Shown: piece by piece, positions 55,242-64,000 of the stretch
How positions within the stretch are numbered: the stretch's first letter is position 1
How the letters are laid out: each line of letters opens with the position of its first letter
Assembly: GCF_001262015.1 (NCBI RefSeq)
Contig: NZ_CP012075.1
Coordinates: forward strand, 1,278,501-1,342,500
Source of the DNA: Prevotella fusca JCM 17724
Lineage (GTDB): Bacteria; Bacteroidota; Bacteroidia; Bacteroidales; Bacteroidaceae
Reading direction: 5' to 3'
Length of the DNA: 64,000 nt
Notes under the pieces: model-generated
Databases searched by the model: none
What the model saw: only the letters and a program-made list of their open reading frames with translations
What the model was told of the DNA's origin: nothing
Made by a program: the position numbers and the translations under genes

Positions 55242-55272
55242 CAAAGTTAGGAAAAATAAAGCCGTATTACAA
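55242..55272 (-). promoter_or_regulatory. Promoter of the small protein-SDR operon
   Basis: On the minus strand TTG (55272-55270), 20 bases, TAACTTTG (55249-55242): a full consensus match. Predicted start near 55236. Confidence 0.8.
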
Positions 55273-55364
55273 GCAATGGAAAGGAAAATAGCCTCTAATG
55301 TTATTGGCGGAAGGCGGTAGACAGTCTGCGCCTGCTTTTCAGCATAGGGAAGTGGAAACAAAAA

Positions 55365-55967
55365 GGTCTTCCGTTAAATGCATAGATTGTATCTATGAAG
55401 GCTTATACACCTGCATGGTATGACTATCCAAAAACAGATGGTCTTGCAAAGGGGAACAAGTTGCAAGGTATAATGCAGGAAAGACAAATCGATATTTTGC
55501 CTATCTATTAACAAGTTTTCCGTCTTCTATAACTTATCTCCATACTAACTGATGTTTGTAAACTATTTTCATGTGGCTCAAAACCAATACATGACCTTTT
55601 GGCTTTGAAAAGACGCCCAATTGACTTGCAATAGATGCCCTTTTGAGGTCTAACTAACGCCCTTTTGAAGTCCAATTAAGCACCTTTTCTTGCACGACCT
55701 TATAACCAACTGATTTGCTGATGGTTGCAAACTTGCTTTTTATACGTGTTTTAGCCTTTATCTGCAGGTGTTTTATCCGAAATTATGTCATGATTTTTCA
55801 ATATCTTATCTGCAAATTTTCGAAGCGTTAACATGAAAAGGTTTTCTGTGTCAGAGGTTGAAAATAAAACAGACAGCCAAGACCGTCTTGACTATGTTTT
55901 TGCTTAATGAATGACTTTGGTTCTTTCGTTAAAGCTATACGAAAAGTGTCCACGCATTTAACCCAAA
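55365..55967. repeat. MITE-like element, copy B, inverted relative to copy A
   Basis: The sequence is the diverged reverse complement of 40663-41261. Its left end reads GGTCTTCCGTTAAATGCATA, its right end carries the partner CGCATTTAACCC. The internal tandem phrases AAGGGCGTTAGTTAGACCTC (complement) and GCATCTATTGCAAGTCAATT are kept. No gene is inside. The two copies bracket about 14 kb. The right-hand phrase CCCAAATCGTTCATTAGACC is repeated in variant form at 56929-56950. Confidence 0.7.
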
Positions 55968-56170
55968 TCGTTCATTAGACCACAATGTTCATAATTCCTG
56001 CGTTTTGTGTTGTTTCCTAACATCTTTCATTTTCTTGTCGGCATCTTGTCAGTCTTTGTAACTTGACGTAGCCCGCTACGCTTGCGTTGCAAAGACAGAC
56101 AATCTGTTCGACTATAAAACAAAATCTGTTCAGGCTCTAATGACCGATATGGGTTTGACGGAAGAACCAC

Positions 56171-56211
56171 AAAAAAAAAGGTGTAAACCACGTAATCCGT
56201 TGGTTTACACC
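56171..56211 (-). terminator. Terminator of tRNA-Ser
   Basis: On the minus strand GGTGTAAACCA ... TGGTTTACACC with a 10-base loop, then nine T. It begins 10 bases after the tRNA end. Confidence 0.85.
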
Positions 56212-56221
56212 TTGTCTGTTG

Positions 56222-56309
56222 CGGAAAGAGGGGGATTCGAACCCCCGATACCCTTTAGGGGTATACAAGCTTTCCAGGCGTGCCTCTTCAACCACTCGAG
56301 CATCTTTCC
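56222..56309 (-). tRNA. tRNA-Ser (anticodon GGA)
   Basis: Read on the minus strand, the gene starts GGAAAGATGCTCGAGTGGTT, pairs its end TCTTTCC with the start to close the acceptor stem, and has a T-arm GGTTCGAATCC. The anticodon loop is CTGGAAA (GGA). A long variable arm (GTATACCCCTAAAGGGTATC) marks it as a class II serine tRNA. No CCA is encoded. A -7-like TAATTTTG (56366-56359) is upstream. Confidence 0.95.
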
Positions 56310-56576
56310 TTGATAGTTTCTGAACATAATAGCTATGTGTCAGACCTATATTTGTCTGCAAAATTAGGACTTTAGTTTTACAATAATGCGACTGTAAAGC
56401 GTATTTTAAATTTCTTTAAGTCTTTTGGCGGTCTTTTTCTTTCCCCTTAATTCCGCAGCTTAAAATCTTTTAGGAAATTCAAGTGCCTGAGAAACAAAGT
56501 CTTCAATACACTTAGATGTGTCGGAATTTTCAGCTATCTTGGTGCTACGAACATAATAAGCAAGCAAAAATCAGGC

Positions 56577-56960
56577 ATGACAAAGCTAACAGTTATAACC
56601 GAGAACATCACTTCTTTCGGAGGATTTTGTCACGTCATGGATGTTTTTCAAAGTTGGGCTTTGAAGAAGTTACCGAATCCATATCGGGCAAACGCAGATG
56701 CCGTGGCAAGGCATTCAGTCATGGAAGCATTCAGGATTCTCTCTCTTCTTCAGCTACCTTTATGGTTTTCATACTCCCCACTTGGTTTGGGTGGGAGAGT
56801 GATGCTTAGACAAGACCAAGCCTCCCGAAGATGTCATCATGTCAATGTACAGACTTCCAAAAACATCACAATATATGAAATTGTCTCACTAAGTAATAAT
56901 GCTGCGAAGTTGAGATTAAATCCAAATCAGCCATCAGACCACAATGCCCGATTGGGCTTT
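56577..56960 (+). pseudogene. Decayed IS1380-like transposase N-terminus
   Basis: The frame opens MTKLTVITENITSFGGFCHV MDVFQ, which looks like the start of IS1380-family transposases (..ITPFGGIF.VMEQF..). Further similarity seems to continue in a different frame (TESISGKRRCRGKAFSHGSI). So it is frameshifted and without catalytic part. It may be the missing front of the fragment at 40489, which would link both ends of the inverted-repeat-bounded block. The assignment is tentative. Confidence 0.4.
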
Positions 56961-57093
56961 AAGACAACATTTTTTTAGATAACCCGCGTGGGATTATTCA
57001 CTTATTAACATAAGAAAGCCGTTTAAATAAAATTAGCTTAGCAATAAATGCCTTTTTACATTATTAATCATCTTAATTCCATATTATTTTTAT

Positions 57094-57101
57094 ATCTTTG
57101 C
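57094..57101 (+). promoter_or_regulatory. -7 box for tssBC
   Basis: TATCTTTG fits TAnnTTTG, 55 bases before the tssB ATG. There is no TTG at the right distance, so the match is partial. From 56961 to this box the DNA is AT-rich and without genes. Confidence 0.55.
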
Positions 57102-57155
57102 GCCTAAGAACAAAATCTTTGATAAGTATAAAATAATAACTTAAATATTAAGAAC

Positions 57156-57614
57156 ATGGCCATTTTTGATTATGGAATTGGTGGTAATGAGGTAAATGTC
57201 GACGCTAATGAGTCGATTGCCGACATTCCTTCCAACAGAACTTTGTTAGTACAGAAACTAACTGATGAGGCACCAGTAAGCCCGGAGACAGTCTATGGTT
57301 TGCAGACAGTTGAAGAGGTCTTTGACCATTTCTCACCATCTGTTCAGGTGGAAATGCAGGACGACAACGGTGAGGATGTTACTGAGACGATGCACTTCAA
57401 GAACCTTGGCGACTTCGATTCGAAGAAGTTGAAGGAGAACAGTGCTTTCCTCAGCAAACTTGATGTGGAGAAAGAGCAGAACATCAAGATCGCACGCCAG
57501 CTCTCTTCAAACAAGGCATTGCTCAAGGCACTTGCTAACCCGGAGACACGTCAGGCTGTCATTGACCTCTTGCAGGCTTCACTTGACGAAATCAATAACA
57601 TAGAAGCCAAGTAA
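57156..57614 (+). CDS. tssB: Type VI secretion sheath protein TssB
   Basis: 152 residues. The Bacteroidetes-type TssB (VipA-like) pattern is visible: FDYGIGGNEVNVDANESIAD, GLQTVEEVFDHFSPSVQVEM, MHFKNLGDFDSKKLKENSAF, and a helical end LLQASLDEINNIEAK. With TssC it forms the contractile sheath in the cytoplasm. It stands 20 bases upstream of tssC, as a two-gene unit with its own promoter box and terminator. No other T6SS gene is near, so the remaining machinery must be encoded elsewhere or be missing. Confidence 0.9.
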   Translation: MAIFDYGIGGNEVNVDANESIADIPSNRTLLVQKLTDEAPVSPETVYGLQTVEEVFDHFSPSVQVEMQDDNGEDVTETMHFKNLGDFDSKKLKENSAFLSKLDVEKEQNIKIARQLSSNKALLKALANPETRQAVIDLLQASLDEINNIEAK

Positions 57615-57634
57615 AGATCAAAACGAATTAGAAC

Positions 57635-59023
57635 ATGGACAATAATAAAGTAAAGGTTAAGGAACAGCAGGCTCCTGTAGTAAGTAAAAGTACCGTTGCG
57701 CAACAAAGTAGTGCTTCAGCTGCAAGTGCGTTAGACAAGCTGAAGGAATATGGTGGCTTTACATTCTTAGAGAATATTATTGATGGCTTTTCTAATCTGA
57801 ACCCAGCCCGCAAGGCACGCCGTAATATTTTCCTTTCTGACGCTCAGTGGGAGAACGAACGTAAGGTGCTTGCCAATCGTCTTGGCGTATGGATTGACCT
57901 GTTGAAGTCTGGTCAGTCTGCTGAACAGATGAGGGATAAGGCAAAGGAAAGAGCTCTGCACGTTGAGGATCTGCTCAACAAGAACCTTAGTAAGGTACTT
58001 GCCCGCACGCATGAGTTGGAGACTTCTTATCGTTCTGTAGCGTTGTTCTATCGTAATACGGAGAGCCAGAAGGTTAAGAACGTAACCATCGTCAATGCGG
58101 AAATGGATCAGTTGACCGACTTGGACAACCCGCTGTTCATTGATTACATCAGCAATGAGCTGAAACATAACTTTGACCGTCTGGACCTTCGTCGCAACTA
58201 TTCTCTGCTTGTTATCCCAGGTTATCTGGGCTCAAACGCAGTTCTGGACAAGTGGGGCAAGATTGCACACAGCAATAAGGTGATGCTGCTGACCGACTTC
58301 CAGGACCTGGAGACACCGGATGATGTGGTTGACATCTTCTTTAATGCTGACCATTCGGGTGGCGATGTTTACAAGTCTAACATCATCATGACCTGTAACT
58401 GGCTTCTGGGCCGTCAGAAGGTGGCACAGGTGGGAGAAGAGGAAAACCTTTATGTACCGGGTTCTTCTGCCCTCGCTGGAAAGATTTACAGCACATTGAT
58501 GTCACAGGTTGTTGCCGGTAAGAAGTTCGGTGGTCTTAATGATGTTGAGAATGTACATTTCGACTTGAAGAAGAGTGAGATTTCCGAGCTGGAACGCATG
58601 GGACTTGTGCCTATGGTAAACGAATACAGTAAGGTAATGGCATTCTCTGCCAAGACGCTCTTCAATGGTGATAACCTCGGACTCCAGACTTATTCTGTCG
58701 TTCGTGTGTTCGACTATATCTCAAAGGTTCTTTTCGACTTCCTGAACCGTCGTGCTTTCGAGAACTGGACAACCCGTACAGAAGCTGACTTGAGAAGCCA
58801 GATTGTGAAGTTCCTTGACAGCATACAGGGACCGACACGTCTGATCGAGAAGTTCCGGGTTATCAGGATTGAGCAGGATCCAAAGCAGAAGGATCGTGTC
58901 CTGCTTGATATTCACATCACCCCATACTTCCCGGCAAAGAGCTTCGTCATTCAGCTGGAGGGTCGCAAGGGTGAGGAACCTGAAGAGGCTAACTGGGAGA
59001 GCCAGTACGCACAGGAAAAGTAA
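57635..59023 (+). CDS. tssC: Type VI secretion sheath protein TssC
   Basis: 462 residues, the usual TssC (VipB-like) size. Features are LDKLKEYGGFTFLENIIDGF near the N-terminus, YRSVALFYRNTESQKVKNVT, LVIPGYLGSNAVLDKWGKIA and a Gln-Leu-Glu-Gly end (SFVIQLEGRKGEEPEEANWE). These are features of the Bacteroidetes subtype (T6SS-iii). It forms the sheath with TssB. The next genes are two small proteins of types often acting as immunity proteins, which fits an antibacterial system. The frame is intact. Confidence 0.92.
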   Translation: MDNNKVKVKEQQAPVVSKSTVAQQSSASAASALDKLKEYGGFTFLENIIDGFSNLNPARKARRNIFLSDAQWENERKVLANRLGVWIDLLKSGQSAEQMRDKAKERALHVEDLLNKNLSKVLARTHELETSYRSVALFYRNTESQKVKNVTIVNAEMDQLTDLDNPLFIDYISNELKHNFDRLDLRRNYSLLVIPGYLGSNAVLDKWGKIAHSNKVMLLTDFQDLETPDDVVDIFFNADHSGGDVYKSNIIMTCNWLLGRQKVAQVGEEENLYVPGSSALAGKIYSTLMSQVVAGKKFGGLNDVENVHFDLKKSEISELERMGLVPMVNEYSKVMAFSAKTLFNGDNLGLQTYSVVRVFDYISKVLFDFLNRRAFENWTTRTEADLRSQIVKFLDSIQGPTRLIEKFRVIRIEQDPKQKDRVLLDIHITPYFPAKSFVIQLEGRKGEEPEEANWESQYAQEK

Positions 59024-59047
59024 AAACAACATCCGTTGTTTCTGAAT

Positions 59048-59090
59048 AAGTGGAATGAATACTGGCAAGTGGTGTTCATTCCACTTTTAT
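59048..59090 (+). terminator. Terminator of tssBC
   Basis: AAGTGGAATGAA (59048-59059) and TTCATTCCACTT (59075-59086) form a perfect 12-bp stem, followed by TTTTAT. The bases from here to 59283 show no gene. Confidence 0.8.
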
Positions 59091-59283
59091 GTTGGTGCTC
59101 ATGGAAAGGGTGGATTCCCTGTTGTTGCCACTTGGCATAATCTGTCGGGCATTACAAACCATAGAAGATGTAACCCATAAAACAGAACGAAAATGAGAAG
59201 ATTTCTAATATTATTGATGCCATCAACAGGCATTAACGGTTGAATTTCCCTAAGAACCTGTTTTAGGATTAACGAAAAAATGT

Positions 59284-59718
59284 ATGTTGTCAAATAAAGT
59301 AAGAAAATATTTGGTCGATGCTGGAGTCTTTGATGAGACCAGAGACGAGGCTTATGAGCAAGTGATGTCGGATTTGGGGATAAGATTAGATTCCGCTTTT
59401 GCTGAATTCAATCTTTACACAAATGCTATAACGTTTTCAGGAAAGTATAGTGAGATATATAATGTCTGTTGGTTCGCAATCAATTCTACATATTCTGATC
59501 AGGTAGAGCGTATGCACTCTGTTTTAAATTTGCCCGAAGAGTATATCCCTCTTGACAGTTTTGAGGGAGAGGGAGGTTTCTTCTATAATCGGCTGACTGG
59601 AGAAGTTCTGGAACTGGAGCTTGGGCAGAAGTTAATTGATTTTCAGTGTGGAAGGTTGCAGTCTCAATGGAAAGATTTTAATGCTTTCCTGGAATGGTAT
59701 TTCGAGTTAGAATCTTAA
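59284..59718 (+). CDS. SUKH-like small protein, possible immunity protein
   Basis: 144 residues (MLSNKVRKYLVDAGVFDETR). The features FNLYTNAITFSGKYSEIYNV, LPEEYIPLDSFEGEGGFFYN and DFNAFLEWYFELES resemble the SMI1/KNR4 (SUKH) fold: an acidic protein with GEGG-type turn and a C-terminal aromatic helix. It follows the T6SS sheath genes, so it may neutralise an incoming or co-encoded effector, but no effector gene is seen. Confidence 0.6.
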   Translation: MLSNKVRKYLVDAGVFDETRDEAYEQVMSDLGIRLDSAFAEFNLYTNAITFSGKYSEIYNVCWFAINSTYSDQVERMHSVLNLPEEYIPLDSFEGEGGFFYNRLTGEVLELELGQKLIDFQCGRLQSQWKDFNAFLEWYFELES

Positions 59719-59974
59719 AGAACCCTGTAGATAAACATAAAAGAATCTTGAAGCAACGAGAAAGCTCGTCCTTCTTTACAGGCAAGGATTGGTAATCATT
59801 CAAGAGCACCCCTGCTGTTATCCATCAATTTGTTGATGTGCCCCCTTATACGGGGATATATGAAACTGGGAAGTTCCAAATTGCTTGTCAGGGCGTCGTG
59901 GCGACATAGTCAGATTGGTAATGGGGTGTAAACAATCCTCTGTAGAATCATGTTCGTTAAAGGCAGGTATGGGC

Positions 59975-60556
59975 TTACTGCGTCCTGTCGCCATACAGCT
60001 GTTTTATATGTGCTAATATCGGCTTTACATTCTTAGTCTGATTTCCTATCTTGACAGTACCGTTGTCAATGCCGACAAGAACCTGGTATGTGGAGAAAAG
60101 GTTTCCCTTCTTGAATGGGTCTAAACCCAGGTCAAGGAGCTTGATGATATTCGGAGTGTAGTCTATGTCATGTGACAGAGCGTATCCAAGCAGACCGGGC
60201 TCTACATGAAGATTGGTGTTGGGGCGTGATAACAGATAATCGAACATCTCGTGGTTCTTTGACAGGATGCAGTGATGGAGTGCAGCATGTCCACCTGTGT
60301 CGGTTTTGTTGATGTCAGCGCCTGATTCGATTAATTGCTTCGCATATTCGTTGGCAAAGGGGCAGGCTTCTAAAGGGTTATTGAAGGTAATAATACAATT
60401 TACAAGTCCGGTGCGTCCATATTCATCTACTGCGTCCAGACCGCCATTTCCCTCCAGGAAAGATTTGAGTCTGTTGAAATCATCTTTCTGGCTAATAATC
60501 TCTACGATGTCTAATCGGCTGAAATCGCCCTTTTTATTTGTCTTGTTTTTTCTCAT
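59975..60556 (-). CDS. Ankyrin-repeat protein
   Basis: 193 residues from MRKNKTNKKGDFSRLDIVEI (60556); the frame continues open to 60652 but the family-like part starts here. At least three ankyrin-type units are seen: GLDAVDEYGRTGLVNCIITF, GADINKTDTGGHAALHHCIL and NTNLHVEPGLLGYALSHDID. No signal peptide. Ankyrin proteins of this size occur as immunity proteins in Bacteroidetes toxin-immunity arrays; the presence close to tssBC and a SUKH-like gene supports this. It is on the opposite strand to those genes. The 256 bases between (59719-59974) hold no gene. Confidence 0.7.
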   Translation of the reverse strand: MRKNKTNKKGDFSRLDIVEIISQKDDFNRLKSFLEGNGGLDAVDEYGRTGLVNCIITFNNPLEACPFANEYAKQLIESGADINKTDTGGHAALHHCILSKNHEMFDYLLSRPNTNLHVEPGLLGYALSHDIDYTPNIIKLLDLGLDPFKKGNLFSTYQVLVGIDNGTVKIGNQTKNVKPILAHIKQLYGDRTQ

Positions 60557-61222
60557 AATTAGTAACTTTTTATTAGAACTTCTTACATAGGAGTCTCTGA
60601 TGATTTCGCTGTTTTCTTGTGTGAATGGTCTTGGTATTCTGCTCCGTCGCATGTGGCATTTATGTCTCCCTGCCCGTTTCTTTTACGGATAGCTGCCGTG
60701 TGTTGCCAATGGATAGAGGTTTGTTTTTTATTGCGTGGGGTCGTTTTTCCCATAAGCGTGTGTAATTGTAGGTGTATTCACTTCAAATGGATTTGTAGTT
60801 CCCTGTATATGGTAAATGTGATGTTTATGAATTTATGTGCGCCTTATGCTTGGTAATCTGCAGGAATGTTGTACTTTTATAGTGTTGGACTACAGATATT
60901 TACAAACAATAACTGCTGGTGACAAAGTTACGGAATTATTCCGTATGGCTGGTATTTTTATAAGTTTTTAATGTGTCGATTGGGATAATATACGCATAGA
61001 AACAATAGATATGCTGCTAATGGGCAAGGATTTTATAGGGTTAGGTATGTGTTGCCTACACTTAAAACATCTTTTATAGCCCACGCCAGCACACTTAGCC
61101 ATGCCGGTTCGGCGTGACAACGCCGCCTTGGTATCCCTATTAATTATATAAGGTGTAAGGCTGTTTAGTTGCTCTCTAACGAAGAAAAATCGTTTTTTCT
61201 TAAAACTTTTTCTTGAAAACAT
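60557..61222. other. Intergenic region before the rRNA operon
   Basis: About 670 bases without a supportable gene. A minus-strand -7-like TAACTTTG (60930-60923) lacks a -33 partner and might serve the ankyrin gene. A small GGCGT/ACGCC hairpin lies near 61110-61125. Confidence 0.45.
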
Positions 61223-61253
61223 TTGGAGGTAACGGATTTTCTCTATACCTTTG
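61223..61253 (+). promoter_or_regulatory. rRNA operon promoter
   Basis: TTG (61223-61225), 20 bases, TACCTTTG (61246-61253): a full match to the Bacteroidetes consensus. Predicted start near 61260; the 16S leader of about 330 bases follows. Confidence 0.85.
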
Positions 61254-61587
61254 CACTCGCTTTACGAAACAAGCCGTCTGGCTGGCAAGAGTGAGGCAAC
61301 TAAGGAAAAGAGTTCTTTGAAAAGATTTACATAGACAGAGAAGTAGTACAAGAAGCGTCTGGTGTGATATTCATTATCATCTCAGACGGGTAAAAGAAAC
61401 GAACCGTTCAATTCGGTACTGGGGTCTGGGGTTTCCCCTTTCCTCATTACTTTTGAACACAAGGTGGTTCTTTGAGCTTGATATTTCAGGATAGGCGTTC
61501 TGGACAGGGATTACTCGGTGAAGTGCCGGGAGCAGCGTGGTATTCGTTACCACCCGCCACCCGTCATCTGTCACCAAGACATATTTT

Positions 61588-63120
<1,533 letters not shown>

Positions 63121-63276
63121 GGAGAGGATGCCTTTCCTATGTCATTTGCCGGATCTATTCCGGCAGTTCAACGGAATGACCTTGGTTCGTCTCTTCTTCT
63201 TGTATCTGCTTGCACTGTTTTACGAATAAGAGAAAGGAAGTCTGGTATGAAAAGCCGCAATGCTTTCTTCCAACTC

Positions 63277-63350
63277 AGTCCTATAGCTCAGTTGGTTAGA
63301 GCGCCACACTGATAATGTGGAGGTCGGCAGTTCAAGTCTGCCTGGGACTA
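63277..63350 (+). tRNA. tRNA-Ile (anticodon GAT)
   Basis: 74 bases. The acceptor arm AGTCCTA pairs with TGGGACT, the anticodon loop is CTGATAA, and the T-arm is AGTTCAAGTCT. It is in the 16S-23S spacer, as usual in Bacteroidales. Confidence 0.97.
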
Positions 63351-63412
63351 CACATCGGCGCTAAGCCAATGTGATTCGGGCAGTAATGCCCGGGACCACT
63401 TCTCTATTCCCT

Positions 63413-63486
63413 GGGGGATTAGCTCAGTTGGCTAGAGCACCTGCTTTGCAAGCAGGGGGTCAACGGTTCGAATCCGTTATTCTCCA
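63413..63486 (+). tRNA. tRNA-Ala (anticodon TGC)
   Basis: 74 bases. The acceptor arm GGGGGAT pairs with ATTCTCC, the anticodon loop is TTTGCAA, and the T-arm is GGTTCGAATCC. It is the second spacer tRNA of the rRNA operon. Confidence 0.97.
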
Positions 63487-63683
63487 CCACGCTGGCACGG
63501 ATACATCTCCGTCGTCCGGCACAGGATCTTTGACATATTGACACAAGCAAGACTGTATGTAGAACTGATTCTTCATGTTCATGAAGGATCGGAATTCTAA
63601 AGAAGTTTAACTTCAAGATTAGAATCACACAACAGCTGAAAGTATGAGCTACATTCCCTGCGGTCATTCGCAGGGAAGGCGAA

Positions 63684-64000
63684 GAAAGTAAGAAAGGGCG
63701 CATGGCGGATGCCTTGGCTCACGGAGGCGATGAAGGACGTGATAAGCTGCGATAAGCTCCGGGTAGGTGCAAATGACCTTTGATCCGGAGATTTCCGAAT
63801 GGGACAACCCGGCAGGCTGAAGACCTGTCATCACTGCATCTGCGGTGAGGCGAACGGAGGGAACTGAAACATCTTAGTACCTCCAGGAAGAGAAAATAAA
63901 GAATGATTCCCCCAGTAGTGGCGAGCGAACGGGGAAGAGCCCAAACCTGCTGCGTGGCGACGCGCATCAGGGGTTGTAGGACCACGCTGTCGTACTTTGA
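63684..64000 (+). rRNA. rrl: 23S ribosomal RNA, 5' part (cut by window edge)
   Basis: From about 63684 the sequence shows the 23S start GGCGGATGCCTTGGCTCACG and GAGGCGATGAAGGACGTG. The exact first base is not certain. It continues beyond the window. Confidence 0.95.

Noticed and set aside
56222..56309. tRNA-Ser as the attachment site of the ICE
   Set aside because: No integrase is nearby, no duplicated tRNA 3' end was seen, and 16 kb of non-ICE DNA separate it from the conjugation modules.

Overview
The window is Bacteroidales DNA, most likely Prevotella or a close relative. The evidence is a Prevotella-like 16S gene, several promoters of the Bacteroidetes type (TTG, 19-21 bases, TAnnTTTG), lipoproteins with acidic residues after the lipid-bearing cysteine, type IX secretion tail domains, and a CTnDOT-type conjugation module. 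Species cannot be read from the sequence alone.

Bases 1-40,000 are mostly an integrated conjugative element (ICE). A transfer operon runs leftward from traA to traM (8419 to 1; traM is cut by the window edge). Going right from the intergenic region are mobA, mobB (relaxase, with an apparent one-base frameshift) and mobC (VirD4-type coupling protein). From 24.2 kb come a DUF4099/DUF3945 protein, topoisomerase III and a very large methylase/helicase protein. An IS4-family element with a 9-bp target duplication has split the last gene near its 3' end. On the minus strand are an AbiF-type abortive infection gene behind a short structured leader, and a helix-turn-helix / toprim primase / helix-turn-helix / XRE module. 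No integrase or certain att site is in view.

Inside the ICE, between mobC and the 24-kb block, lies AT-rich cargo (13.2-24.0 kb). The leftward part looks like a decaying peptide natural-product (RiPP) locus. It has a 55-aa precursor with a Gly-Gly leader, a radical SAM maturase lacking its C-terminal part, two large outer-membrane beta-barrel proteins, a C39 leader peptidase broken by a 26-bp insertion, two small lipoproteins, and an astacin-like lipoprotein whose catalytic glutamate and two zinc histidines are replaced. A strong promoter precedes the precursor. Divergent from it are an alpha-oxoamine synthase and a TetR regulator.

From 40.5 to 56.9 kb is chromosomal accessory DNA. Two related copies of a ~600-bp non-coding element with terminal inverted repeats lie in opposite orientation at 40.7 and 55.4 kb, each near a piece of IS1380-like transposase. 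Between them are two possible orphan immunity genes, a surface proteolysis locus (two BACON-domain lipoproteins, a subtilisin with a T9SS-like tail, a PorV-like porin and a secreted protein with a sorting-type tail), a PepSY membrane protein, and an SDR oxidoreductase with a small partner. A tRNA-Ser gene follows.

From 57.1 kb are the type VI secretion sheath genes tssB and tssC alone, then a SUKH-like and an ankyrin-repeat protein, both typical immunity folds. An rRNA operon (promoter, 16S, tRNA-Ile, tRNA-Ala, start of 23S) runs off the right edge.
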